Source of the DNA: Geopsychrobacter sp.
Lineage (GTDB): Bacteria; Desulfobacterota; Desulfuromonadia; Desulfuromonadales; Geopsychrobacteraceae
DNA length: 35,774 bases
Assembly: GCA_012974425.1 (NCBI GenBank)
Contig: JAAXQE010000202.1
Span: forward strand, 1 to 35,774
Direction: 5' to 3'
Shown here: piece after piece, positions 17,442 to 24,640 of the stretch
Position numbering within the stretch: position 1 is the first letter of the stretch
How the letters are laid out: each line of letters opens with the position of its first letter
The notes under the pieces: generated by a model
Told to the model about the DNA's origin: nothing
The model's input: the letters and a program-made list of their open reading frames with translations, nothing else
Database searches by the model: none
Program-made: the position numbers and the translations under genes

Positions 17442-17792
17442 TCAGCCCCCCGCCTTCTTGGCCTGGTAGCCCTTCTTCAGTAACTCTTCGATCAACAGCT
17501 CGCGCTGGTCGGTCTGGATTTCGATGATGCCGTTTTTGACCGTGCCACCGCAGCCACATCGCTGTTTCAGCTCTTTGGCCAGCTCCTTCAGCTCTTTTTC
17601 GGGCAGCGGCAAGCCCGAGATCAGGCTGACCCCTTTGCCTTTTCGCCCCTTGGTCTGGCGCTCAACCCGTACCGGGCCACCCGCCAGGGGGGTACTCGCC
17701 TGGCAAGAGCAGTTTTTGAGCGGCTTGCTGCATTTGGGGCAGTTGGGACCGATTTCGTCGGAATAGACGAGACGGCTATTGCTGGATTTCAT
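17442..17792 (-). CDS. SUI1/eIF1-like translation factor (YciH family)
   Basis: The 116-residue protein has an N-terminal Cys-rich segment (CPKCSKPLKNCSC) and a C-terminal SUI1 domain: RQTKGRKGKGVSLISGLPL, then LKQRCGCGGTVKNGIIEIQ and ELLIEELLKKGYQAKKAGG. It matches bacterial YciH proteins, homologues of eIF1 that affect start-codon fidelity in vitro. AAGGAAACGCC precedes the ATG at 17792. It is the first gene of a pair with the molybdoenzyme; the functional link, if any, is unknown. Confidence 0.92.
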   Translation of the reverse strand: MKSSNSRLVYSDEIGPNCPKCSKPLKNCSCQASTPLAGGPVRVERQTKGRKGKGVSLISGLPLPEKELKELAKELKQRCGCGGTVKNGIIEIQTDQRELLIEELLKKGYQAKKAGG

Positions 17793-18252
17793 GGCGTTTC
17801 CTTACAACCAGTCTGACAGCTTTGCGGTAATCAAGAGAGAGCTTCTCAATCGGCGGAAATATATCTTGCCAGTTGTAAGTTTTTTGGTCAACACGGTGGG
17901 TGCCTGTATGGGAAATGGTTATCAGATTTGCGATCTATGCACAGATGTTGGGAGATTTGAGCATGATTTCATTCCAGGCAAGTCTACAATATTTGAGCGG
18001 ACTTTCTGTCGATGGGTGTTCTTTAAATCCTTAGATGAAGCAAGACCCCTATCCAGCACAACATGTGGGACGGCCCAACCATTTGGAATCAGGTTGGGCC
18101 GGTTTTGTATCACTTATTGTGATTTATAGAACGTACGTAAAGCTCAACCGCCTTACACAAAAACATGCAAACCTCAAACGATTGATAACTGTAAAAACTG
18201 ACGCGACTCGAACGCGGTGCACGGTCGAATGCAGCGACTTGTTCGGCCTCTA
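17793..18252. other. Intergenic region at the accessory-region boundary
   Basis: I support no coding gene here. A plus-strand ORF (17779-18129) overlaps the SUI1 start in antisense, contains the terminator hairpin and resembles nothing, so I leave it out. From about 17.82 kb the DNA becomes visibly richer in A/T, the left limit of the accessory region. The stretch holds the terminator at 18071 and a weak recombination-site-like sequence at 18184-18247. Confidence 0.5.
18071..18107 (+). terminator. Strong hairpin terminator with no gene before it
   Basis: CGGCCCAACC and GGTTGGGCCG form a perfect 10-bp stem around an 11-nt loop, followed by GTTTTGT. It would stop plus-strand transcription, yet no plus-strand gene precedes it. 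A diverged copy lies on the minus strand at about 30889-30927. Confidence 0.65.
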
Positions 18253-18576
18253 TTATTGCGAAAGACGTAAACCGCTAATTGCGGACTCTACCGCATATAG
18301 GCCTATGGCAACCAATATACCGGTGAGAACAATTCCTATCAACGCAATCAAAATAGCTACAATCTTCGATATCGAATCGTTTGGCCTTATATCACCATAA
18401 CCTACAGTTGTTGCGGTAATGAATGCAAAATATACGGAATCCAGCATATTCCACCTCTCAATACGGCCTATGATAACTCCTAACATAGCTATTACTGTTG
18501 CAAATACCAACAATAGCGGACTCAACGCTATCAATGCACTAGCGAACACTTTAATGAAGTTAAACGTAATTTCCAT
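18253..18576 (-). CDS. Two-TM potassium channel
   Basis: From the internal ATG at 18576 the protein has 107 residues: a first membrane helix (SALIALSPLLLVFATVIAML), a pore helix with selectivity filter TATTVGYGDIRPND, and a second membrane helix (IVAILIALIGIVLTGILVAI). TVGYGD is the K+ channel signature, so a tetrameric ion channel is expected. It lacks a cytoplasmic RCK/TrkA domain, so gating is not evident. I prefer 18576 because GGGAAAG lies upstream; the track start at 18639 has no site, though it cannot be excluded. Codon use is A/T-rich compared with the genes to its left. Confidence 0.88.
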   Translation of the reverse strand: MEITFNFIKVFASALIALSPLLLVFATVIAMLGVIIGRIERWNMLDSVYFAFITATTVGYGDIRPNDSISKIVAILIALIGIVLTGILVAIGLYAVESAISGLRLSQ

Positions 18577-18639
18577 AGGACGACTTTCCCGTATTTGATA
18601 TTGTTGATTAACTAGTAAATATACGGGAAAACGTTTCAC

Positions 18640-18938
18640 ATAAATTACCGGTAAATTAACATAAAATTTTCATTTATTTAATAATCATAGGCTATTAGAA
18701 ACATTTTGAGAATTATTGACTATGCTAATGTCGAGATTTCAATGTTCTGAAAGACAAGTTCAACACACGGTTTATTTAATAAATTTCGTCATATCACGGC
18801 GAATTGATAAGAATCATGTCATTTACATAGACGATACGGTAGCCCGTTGTGTCTCATAAGTTGCACTACGTTGAGACTGCGATCACGGACGCTGCTGACT
18901 ATCAGGCAAGAGCGATGTTCAGCGTCAATCAACCTACT
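18640..18938. other. A/T-rich intergenic region
   Basis: No gene is visible. The half next to the channel gene is very A/T-rich and probably contains its promoter. GTCTCA and TGAGAC (about 18850-18876) can pair but lack a T-run. Confidence 0.4.
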
Positions 18939-19913
18939 CTATAACCAGTCTGTCAGAGCTACCCCCAAGCTCACGCGGTTTGAGTAGTTTTCCATGTCGA
19001 TCATGTTCTCTCCGTAACCCGAATAAACCTGCACAATCCCTTTGACCTTTTGCGCGAGAGGAAACGTCCAATTGAGTTCCACACCACTACGATTGTCACT
19101 GCTAAGGTTGTTCTTAAGGCCGATTGCTATTGTGTGCACGTCTCCTTTATAAGCGGCCCCAAGCTGGATGCGACCCATGAATTCTTCAATGTCAGGATTG
19201 TTGTCGTTGGATGAGTTATCTACACGAATCCACGATTTCATAGAGGTGACGATTCGGCCTTTTTCGAGCGAGAGTTCTCCAGTTAGACGATTCCAGCTGC
19301 GCGACAATGGCTCTCCCCGTCCGTTCGACTGGTGATTGAATGCCAATGTCGCGAATCGCGCGTCCATCCCAAGCAGACTAAAACTGACCGGTAATTGCCA
19401 GAAGATCTCAGGCTCGTGGTTCGTTTCGCGAAACGGTGCGGACGCTTTCTCTTCGGCATATAGTTGCCAGAACGATTGCTGAGTATAAGCAGCCCAAAGA
19501 GATGATCCGTGCCACATGTTCGGCCAAAGAATGGTCTTTAGGCTCAGTTGAAACTTAACTTCGGTATCACTGAAAGAGTCACCGAATTCACCGTAAGTTG
19601 AATAATTTGGTGAAAAATTGAGGCTGGCAGGAAGGATATAGTTTGGACGATGCGGAGTAATCGAAAACCAGTTGGATAACGTCGCAAGTTCTTGCTGCCC
19701 CCTAGAGTCAATCGCTGATCTGGTGGCTAAAGAGGGTTGTGCTTCAGACTGATGGTCCTGCTGCAGTGCAAGGCGAAATACCTTGTCATAGCAGGCCAAT
19801 CTGGCATCCTTGTCATTGATCGCCGCGCATTCCCTCGGATTGCTTTCTGCGAAAGAGACGGTTGAGACGGCAACTAATGCACATATCAACATCACTAAAA
19901 CTGCCTCTTTCAT
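18939..19913 (-). CDS. pldA: Outer membrane phospholipase A (OMPLA)
   Basis: The start is the ATG at 19913, which has GGAGGTGCGGGA before it; the track's 19991 start is upstream of that site. The 324-residue precursor has a signal peptide (VLVMLICALVAVSTVSFA) and a short Cys-containing mature N-terminus (CAAINDKDARLACYDKVF). The OMPLA beta-barrel follows. The catalytic segment FNHQSNGRGEPLSRSWNR, near residue 190, contains the active-site His and Ser of the family. The protein ends LGVALTDWL, a strand with a terminal hydrophobic residue. It hydrolyses phospholipids that reach the outer leaflet, dimerising with Ca2+. A poly-G tract lies about 70 bp upstream, in the likely promoter. Confidence 0.93.
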   Translation of the reverse strand: MKEAVLVMLICALVAVSTVSFAESNPRECAAINDKDARLACYDKVFRLALQQDHQSEAQPSLATRSAIDSRGQQELATLSNWFSITPHRPNYILPASLNFSPNYSTYGEFGDSFSDTEVKFQLSLKTILWPNMWHGSSLWAAYTQQSFWQLYAEEKASAPFRETNHEPEIFWQLPVSFSLLGMDARFATLAFNHQSNGRGEPLSRSWNRLTGELSLEKGRIVTSMKSWIRVDNSSNDNNPDIEEFMGRIQLGAAYKGDVHTIAIGLKNNLSSDNRSGVELNWTFPLAQKVKGIVQVYSGYGENMIDMENYSNRVSLGVALTDWL

Positions 19914-19980
19914 TCCCGCACCTCCAGCGTTACCCTCACTTTGTGGGGTAGCCATGTATATCAAAATAATTCGGGATAAT

Positions 19981-19996
19981 CCCCCCCCCAAAAAAA
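19981..19996 (-). repeat. Homopolymer tract upstream of pldA (G9, preceded by T7 on the gene strand)
   Basis: The plus strand reads C9 then A7, so on the gene strand it is TTTTTTT followed by GGGGGGGGG, then ATTATCC. It lies 68-76 bp (G9) before the pldA ATG. Such tracts are prone to slippage and can vary promoter spacing. No consensus -35 and -10 pair can be assigned with confidence. Confidence 0.6.
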
Positions 19997-20132
19997 TCCT
20001 TTTGAGGCCACAGATCAGACTAGGGGGATTAGCTTCCAGCTCGAAATATCGTGTTGAAAGCTCTTGTTTTGTAGGAATTCTAGGTCACTTATCAATTCGG
20101 CCCCAAGTTTGACGGCGAACAGCCTATACCAG

Positions 20133-20534
20133 TCATTGATTCATTTGTGATTTTCTCAAATGAACGTCAATACGTCCAGAAGGATAAATAAAATAAACTA
20201 GGTTCATTGGCAGCTTTGCTTCTGCCATAGTTCGGCTATATGGAAGATTTACTGTTACGGTCCGTTCTGCCCCACTTGTCTCACGCCAACTGAGTGTTGC
20301 ACGTTTGGCCAACATCGGCTGCTGTGCAAATCCCACATCTAAAGATTTTTCCGGCAGAATCGCATTTACTGAAGCAACATTATTCGTCGGTTCATGGCGC
20401 ACCCTAACATCTTTGATTTTGCTCACTGTCGCATTATAGACAAGAACACGATCAACGATAACTGGTGGCTTTGTGCAAGCCACTATAGGCATAATCAGAC
20501 TAAAGAATGTTAGTAGCTGCAAGCAGATCTTCAT
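20133..20534 (-). CDS. Small lipoprotein of unknown function
   Basis: The 133-residue precursor has a lipoprotein signal peptide ending MPIVAC, with Cys at about residue 20 as the lipidation site. The mature part is basic with beta-rich character (VLVYNATVSKIKDVRVRHEP, LPYSRTMAEAKLPMNLVYFIYPSGRIDVHL). AAGGGATAGT precedes the ATG. I do not recognise a family. It lies between pldA and a broken HtrA protease, all on the minus strand and separated by more than 100 bp, so it probably has its own promoter. Confidence 0.75.
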   Translation of the reverse strand: MKICLQLLTFFSLIMPIVACTKPPVIVDRVLVYNATVSKIKDVRVRHEPTNNVASVNAILPEKSLDVGFAQQPMLAKRATLSWRETSGAERTVTVNLPYSRTMAEAKLPMNLVYFIYPSGRIDVHLRKSQMNQ

Positions 20535-20784
20535 ACTATCCCTTATAAGTCGCGGCAGATTATTAACGAAACTCCGGAAATATCGGCATGTTTTTTAGGA
20601 CGACGGGGAGATAGTAAAGGGCCTTCCCTGCTATGCTGGAGATGTAGGGATGTCGCATAAATGGTGACCTACGACTATCTCCGACCGTGGGCTAAACTCT
20701 GAGCCAAGTCGCTTAGAACTAGCCACACAATGGTTGACGGGTGGGTAAATATCTTATGTTCTATGCTTCTCACCACTAAACAGG
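20535..20784. other. Intergenic region, nothing recognised
   Basis: This 250-bp spacer precedes the lipoprotein gene on the minus strand. I find no ORF with a ribosome site and no strong hairpin. Confidence 0.3.
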
Positions 20785-21817
20785 CTACAGCAGTTGAGCG
20801 GAAAGAACCTTAATCTCACCGGCCCTTATTACCTTGATAGAAAGGGCCTTGCCTGCGTCCATCTCCAACACCTTGCTGCGTATCGCCTTCAGTAAGATGG
20901 TGTCAGAGGTGATTTTGATACCCGCTATCTCAAGTATGACATCACCACCAATCAACAGATCCCGCTTCCCAATCTTGATAAGTTTGTCACCACCCTTGAT
21001 CCCCATTATATCGGCCATCGAACCTTGCGCCACCCGCTGAACCAGAAGGCCAGCTCCCTGGGGGAGGTTGAAAGCTGCAGCGTACTTGTGAATTATTACA
21101 GTATCAAGTCCTGACCAACGTGTCTAGCCTTCGAGCAACAGCTTTTTCGCGACATTCGAGCTTATGGCAAAACTGATGCCGTCGAAACCACCCGAACGGC
21201 TCAGAATCGAACTGATGATACCAATTACCTCGCCATCCATGTTGAACATCGGCCCGCCTGAGTTGCCACTATTCGCCGCTGCGTCCGACTGTAGTACCTC
21301 AACCTCAACTAGATCCTCACTTTGTTCGGACATATCATGTCGACCTCTGAGAGAACCAGAAGACATTGTTCGGCTCAGACCAAATGGGGCACCTATAACC
21401 ATAACCCGATCACCGATTTCTATTAGGTCAGAATCGCCAAGTATGGCTGGCTTAATCATTTCTGGCATATGTTCAAGTTGCAATAGGGCAATATCTGCTT
21501 GAGGGTCTGTGCCAAGGACCTTTACGACAATCTTTTCGCCATTGGCAAACTCAGCCATCACGGCATCGGCTTGGTGAACCACGTGCGCTGCAGTCAGGAC
21601 CTTCCCATCCTCTGAGATCAACACGCCCGAACCAAGGCCATAAGTACTGGTTAAACCAGTGTTTGCAGTATCGGAGATTTTGTTACCGACGGTCTTGAGT
21701 ACACAGACGGATGGGCTGACTTGGGCAAACAGGTCACGTAGGGAACCACTACACTTGAGCTAAGTCTGGAACCAGAGACAAGGTAACAAAAACAATTAGG
21801 GAAAACCTCAACCGCAT
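20785..21817 (-). pseudogene. HtrA/DegP-type serine protease with PDZ domain, broken
   Basis: An ATG at 21817, after AAGGAGTATTT, opens a signal peptide (RFSLIVFVTLSLVPDLAQ) that ends at a TAG. One base over, the protein resumes as CSGSLRDLFAQVSPSVCV and runs into the 21124-21624 ORF. The catalytic triad is intact: His in LTAAHVV, Asp in DPQADIALLQL, Ser in ANSGNSGGPMFN. After LLLEG an in-frame TAG (21124-21126) interrupts, yet the same frame continues as WSGLDTVIIHKYAAAFNL and a PDZ-like domain (GDKLIKIGKRDLLIGGDVILEI) to 20785. One frameshift and one amber codon therefore separate an otherwise complete protein of about 340 residues. The conserved rest argues for recent inactivation, sequence error or stop-codon readthrough. 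Confidence 0.85.
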
Positions 21818-22010
21818 AAATACTCCTTAATTTTTTATTTCTTATCTCTATTTCACGTTTTTTGTAGAGAGTTTACGCATCGTGTTGTACCCGAATAGTT
21901 AACCACCCTGAGAGGCAAGGAGGCCATTCAATAGTCTGATAATAGCAAGGAAAGCACCCCCCTTTTGTCGTGCGACTTGTTCTATCCTACGAAGTTATTT
22001 TCAAGTTTTT

Positions 22011-22676
22011 TTAGCGGCCATGCGCCTTATCAATGGACTCCCGGATCCCTTCAGCCCAATTGTCAAAAGACCCTTCCACATCTGCCCAGGTCGACCACGG
22101 TTTCTTTTTAAGCAGGCGACTTCCCTGGGCTCTATTGACCGCGACGGCATCAATACGGTTTGTTAGTGCTTCGCGAAAAACAGCCTCAACCGTGACCTCG
22201 CCGACACTGACCGATAATAACATTGGCAGCCCCACAATCATACCCGCGCCTATTGCGGCAACGTTGCCTTTGGCACTCGGCGCTTTAAGCCCCGATAGCG
22301 TAAAAGAAATTCGCATTGTCTTCGCTTGTGAGCGCGTCCCGATCTCATAGCCTGCATCACGTAATTCTTTGATCATGGCATCACGGAAATACTGCTGCAT
22401 TTCTCCAACCTGCTCCGGATCCAACTCTTTCATCGTGGGGTCGCTGTAGCTCACGTGCACTGTATCAATGATAAACCGGTCATAGGCGCTCAATGTCGGC
22501 GCTCCCGGCCGTATAAAAACCATCGTCGGAGCCTGACTCTGGTCAAGTTCAAGTCCCGAGGTATCCGAGAGCATGTCGTAGTCGTCCAATTTTTTGCTCT
22601 TTGCCCCGCATGCGGTTAGGCTGACCAAGACAGTCAACATCAGCATGCTGTTAATAACTTTGGATACATACTTCAT
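22011..22676 (-). CDS. DUF3313-like lipoprotein
   Basis: The start at 22676 (MKYVSKVINS) has AAAGGTGAT upstream; the longer track start does not. The 221-residue precursor has a lipobox LVSLTACGA, so it should be anchored in the outer membrane or inner-membrane outer face. The body resembles DUF3313 lipoproteins (YDMLSDTSGL early, then FIIDTVHVSYSD and MISFTLSGLK-like strands) and ends WADVEGSFDNWAEGIRESID. There is a hydrophobic glycine-rich stretch (AAIGAGMIVGLPMLLSVSVG) in the middle. Function is unknown for the family. It is a single gene upstream of the broken protease. Confidence 0.7.
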   Translation of the reverse strand: MKYVSKVINSMLMLTVLVSLTACGAKSKKLDDYDMLSDTSGLELDQSQAPTMVFIRPGAPTLSAYDRFIIDTVHVSYSDPTMKELDPEQVGEMQQYFRDAMIKELRDAGYEIGTRSQAKTMRISFTLSGLKAPSAKGNVAAIGAGMIVGLPMLLSVSVGEVTVEAVFREALTNRIDAVAVNRAQGSRLLKKKPWSTWADVEGSFDNWAEGIRESIDKAHGR

Positions 22677-22743
22677 AGAGCTATCACCTTTCCGAATTGG
22701 CGCCTTACACTCCAATGATGGGACACGAGTTTATTAAGTTGCG

Positions 22744-23112
22744 CTAGAGTGTCTCAATGTTGTCATCCGTAAAAAACGAGCAGCATTGATCCATATCTGA
22801 AAATTGTTGCTGATACTCAAGCATTTCCTGCACAAGGTCATCTTCTCTGGTTGCTGAAGGTGAAACAATTTCACTCGCATTTTCAAGCCAATATTGAATC
22901 ATTCCATCGAATGGTTCAGAACCACCTCTAATCATTCTGGCGTAAATGTTGGCAGTGATTGCCAGCGTGGTATCTTTAGAGTATTTTTTTGCATTCAACA
23001 TTTGAGCTGTTTTGTGAATTAACTTGTCAAGTAATTCACTCTCCCAGAAGGAGCGGAAGTCCGCATGACTCATCCCTTTACGCCGTTTGATGCAGGTTAC
23101 AAGTTTAATCAT
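22744..23112 (-). CDS. EthD-like small protein
   Basis: The 122-residue protein starts MIKLVTCIKRRKGMSHADF, the hallmark beginning of EthD-domain proteins (IKLVxxxKRxxGxSxEEF), a ferredoxin-like dimeric alpha-beta fold. AGGAGAAAAA precedes the ATG. EthD was named in the ethyl tert-butyl ether degradation cluster of Rhodococcus; most members have no known reaction. No degradative genes are nearby. It lies 67 bp upstream of the DUF3313-like gene on the same strand. Confidence 0.75.
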   Translation of the reverse strand: MIKLVTCIKRRKGMSHADFRSFWESELLDKLIHKTAQMLNAKKYSKDTTLAITANIYARMIRGGSEPFDGMIQYWLENASEIVSPSATREDDLVQEMLEYQQQFSDMDQCCSFFTDDNIETL

Positions 23113-23251
23113 TTTTTCTCCTAAACTTGGTATGTCTATCCAGCTACAGTTTTATTTAAATCCAGTCGCTGAGCATAAAGCCACCTATGGAACGTTTAGA
23201 ATTTTGATAACTTGTTCGAATTTAGGTTCTTTGATTATACAACTTTCCCCT

Positions 23252-24640
23252 CTATTTAATGTCCCAGCTTCCACCCAATGCCAAATGTAAATTGACCCGC
23301 TGTTCAAGCAATAAACGGTTGACCGCCAACAAGCTCCTGCTCGCGCTGTCCACCCGTTGTTGAAGCGCCAGCAGATCGAGCAAGGGGATCTCGCCTTCCT
23401 GATAGCGGACTTGGGCAACACGATACGCTTTGCCCGCTTGTTGTAAGGCAATGCCTAGTTGATCTGCTCGTCTTTCCAACACCACACCCTGATCGAGTGC
23501 AGATTCAACCTGGCTGAAGGCATTCAGCGCGACATTTCCATAATTAGCCAGCGCCTGCTTTTGGTCAGCCGTGGCGATATCGACCTGTGCCTGGCGTCGT
23601 CCACCGTCAAAGATCGGCGCCAGCAGATTCGCAGCCAACTGCCAAGCCACGTTTTGAGGGTCGAGAATGTCGGCCAGCGAATTCGATGAGCCACCAATAT
23701 TCGATGTCAAGCTGAGGGAAGGCAGCCGTGCAGCTTTGGCCTGATCCAGCAGGTTCAATGCGGCCGCAACGCGACGTTCCGCTGCCACTAGATCCGGACG
23801 CCGTTCCAGCAGTTCGGAAGGAACGCCGACCGGTGGATGAGCAGGGGTATCGGGCAAAGAGGTGCGAAGAGCCAGCTCGGCACTGGGGTAACGTCCCAAC
23901 AGGATCTCCAGTGCGCGGACCGCATCACGCCCGGCACTTTCAACCTTGACCAGTTGCTCACGCGCCGTTGCCAGATCGGCTCGGGCCAGGGCAAGGTCCT
24001 GCGATGACGTCATGCCGTTGTCATAACGCAACTGCACAATGCGCAAGGTCTCTTCCTGGGTTGTCAAGCTTTTCTGCACGACTTGAGTCTGTAGGCGGGC
24101 TTCTATCGAGGTGAAATACGCTTTTGCCGTGTTCGCTGCCAGCGAATGTCGCGCATAACGATAATCTGCCTCTGCGGCTTGGGCACTTGCAACAGCGCCT
24201 TCCGAACCCGCGCGGATACGTCCCCAAACATCGGCCTCCCAGCCCAGCTGTATGCCAAGGTTCAGATTTGTTATATCCGGTGACGAACTCCGCAGACCGC
24301 CGGTTTTAGCAGCACCCAACGACAGATCAACACTCGGCACAAGCGCTGCTCCGGCTTGCACTGCCAATAACCTGGCACGCTCCACATTCGCCGCTGCAGC
24401 TTGCAGATTGCTGTTATTGGCTTGTGCTTCCTGCACCAGTTTGATCAGCGCCTGATCAGCAAAGCTCTCTATCCAACCGACCTGAACAGCAGCAGCAGAG
24501 GTTTCCGTCCATTGCTTCGGCGAGGTTGGCGTTTCAGCTTTGATCGCTCCAGTTATGTCCTGCTGCGATACTTTCGGTGCACAGGCGCTAAGCAACACGC
24601 ATACTGCAATGATCCATAAACGACCTTTAAGCGCGAGCAT
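23252..24640 (-). CDS. RND efflux outer-membrane channel lipoprotein (OprM/NodT type)
   Basis: The 462-residue protein has a lipobox VLLSACAP near residue 20 and two repeats of the outer membrane efflux fold. Typical motifs are NSNLQAAAANVERARLLA, LGIQLGWEADVWGRIRAG and VPSELLERRPDLVAAERRV. It would form the trimeric channel-tunnel that completes the tripartite pump. The ATG has GAGGAGA before it and overlaps the end of the permease gene by 14 bp, so translation is coupled. It is the last gene of the operon. Confidence 0.95.
   Translation of the reverse strand: MLALKGRLWIIAVCVLLSACAPKVSQQDITGAIKAETPTSPKQWTETSAAAVQVGWIESFADQALIKLVQEAQANNSNLQAAAANVERARLLAVQAGAALVPSVDLSLGAAKTGGLRSSSPDITNLNLGIQLGWEADVWGRIRAGSEGAVASAQAAEADYRYARHSLAANTAKAYFTSIEARLQTQVVQKSLTTQEETLRIVQLRYDNGMTSSQDLALARADLATAREQLVKVESAGRDAVRALEILLGRYPSAELALRTSLPDTPAHPPVGVPSELLERRPDLVAAERRVAAALNLLDQAKAARLPSLSLTSNIGGSSNSLADILDPQNVAWQLAANLLAPIFDGGRRQAQVDIATADQKQALANYGNVALNAFSQVESALDQGVVLERRADQLGIALQQAGKAYRVAQVRYQEGEIPLLDLLALQQRVDSASRSLLAVNRLLLEQRVNLHLALGGSWDIK

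Noticed and set aside
17779-18129. Plus-strand ORF of 116 residues
   Set aside because: It overlaps the SUI1 start in antisense, includes the hairpin at 18071 as coding sequence, has no ribosome site and no family-like sequence.
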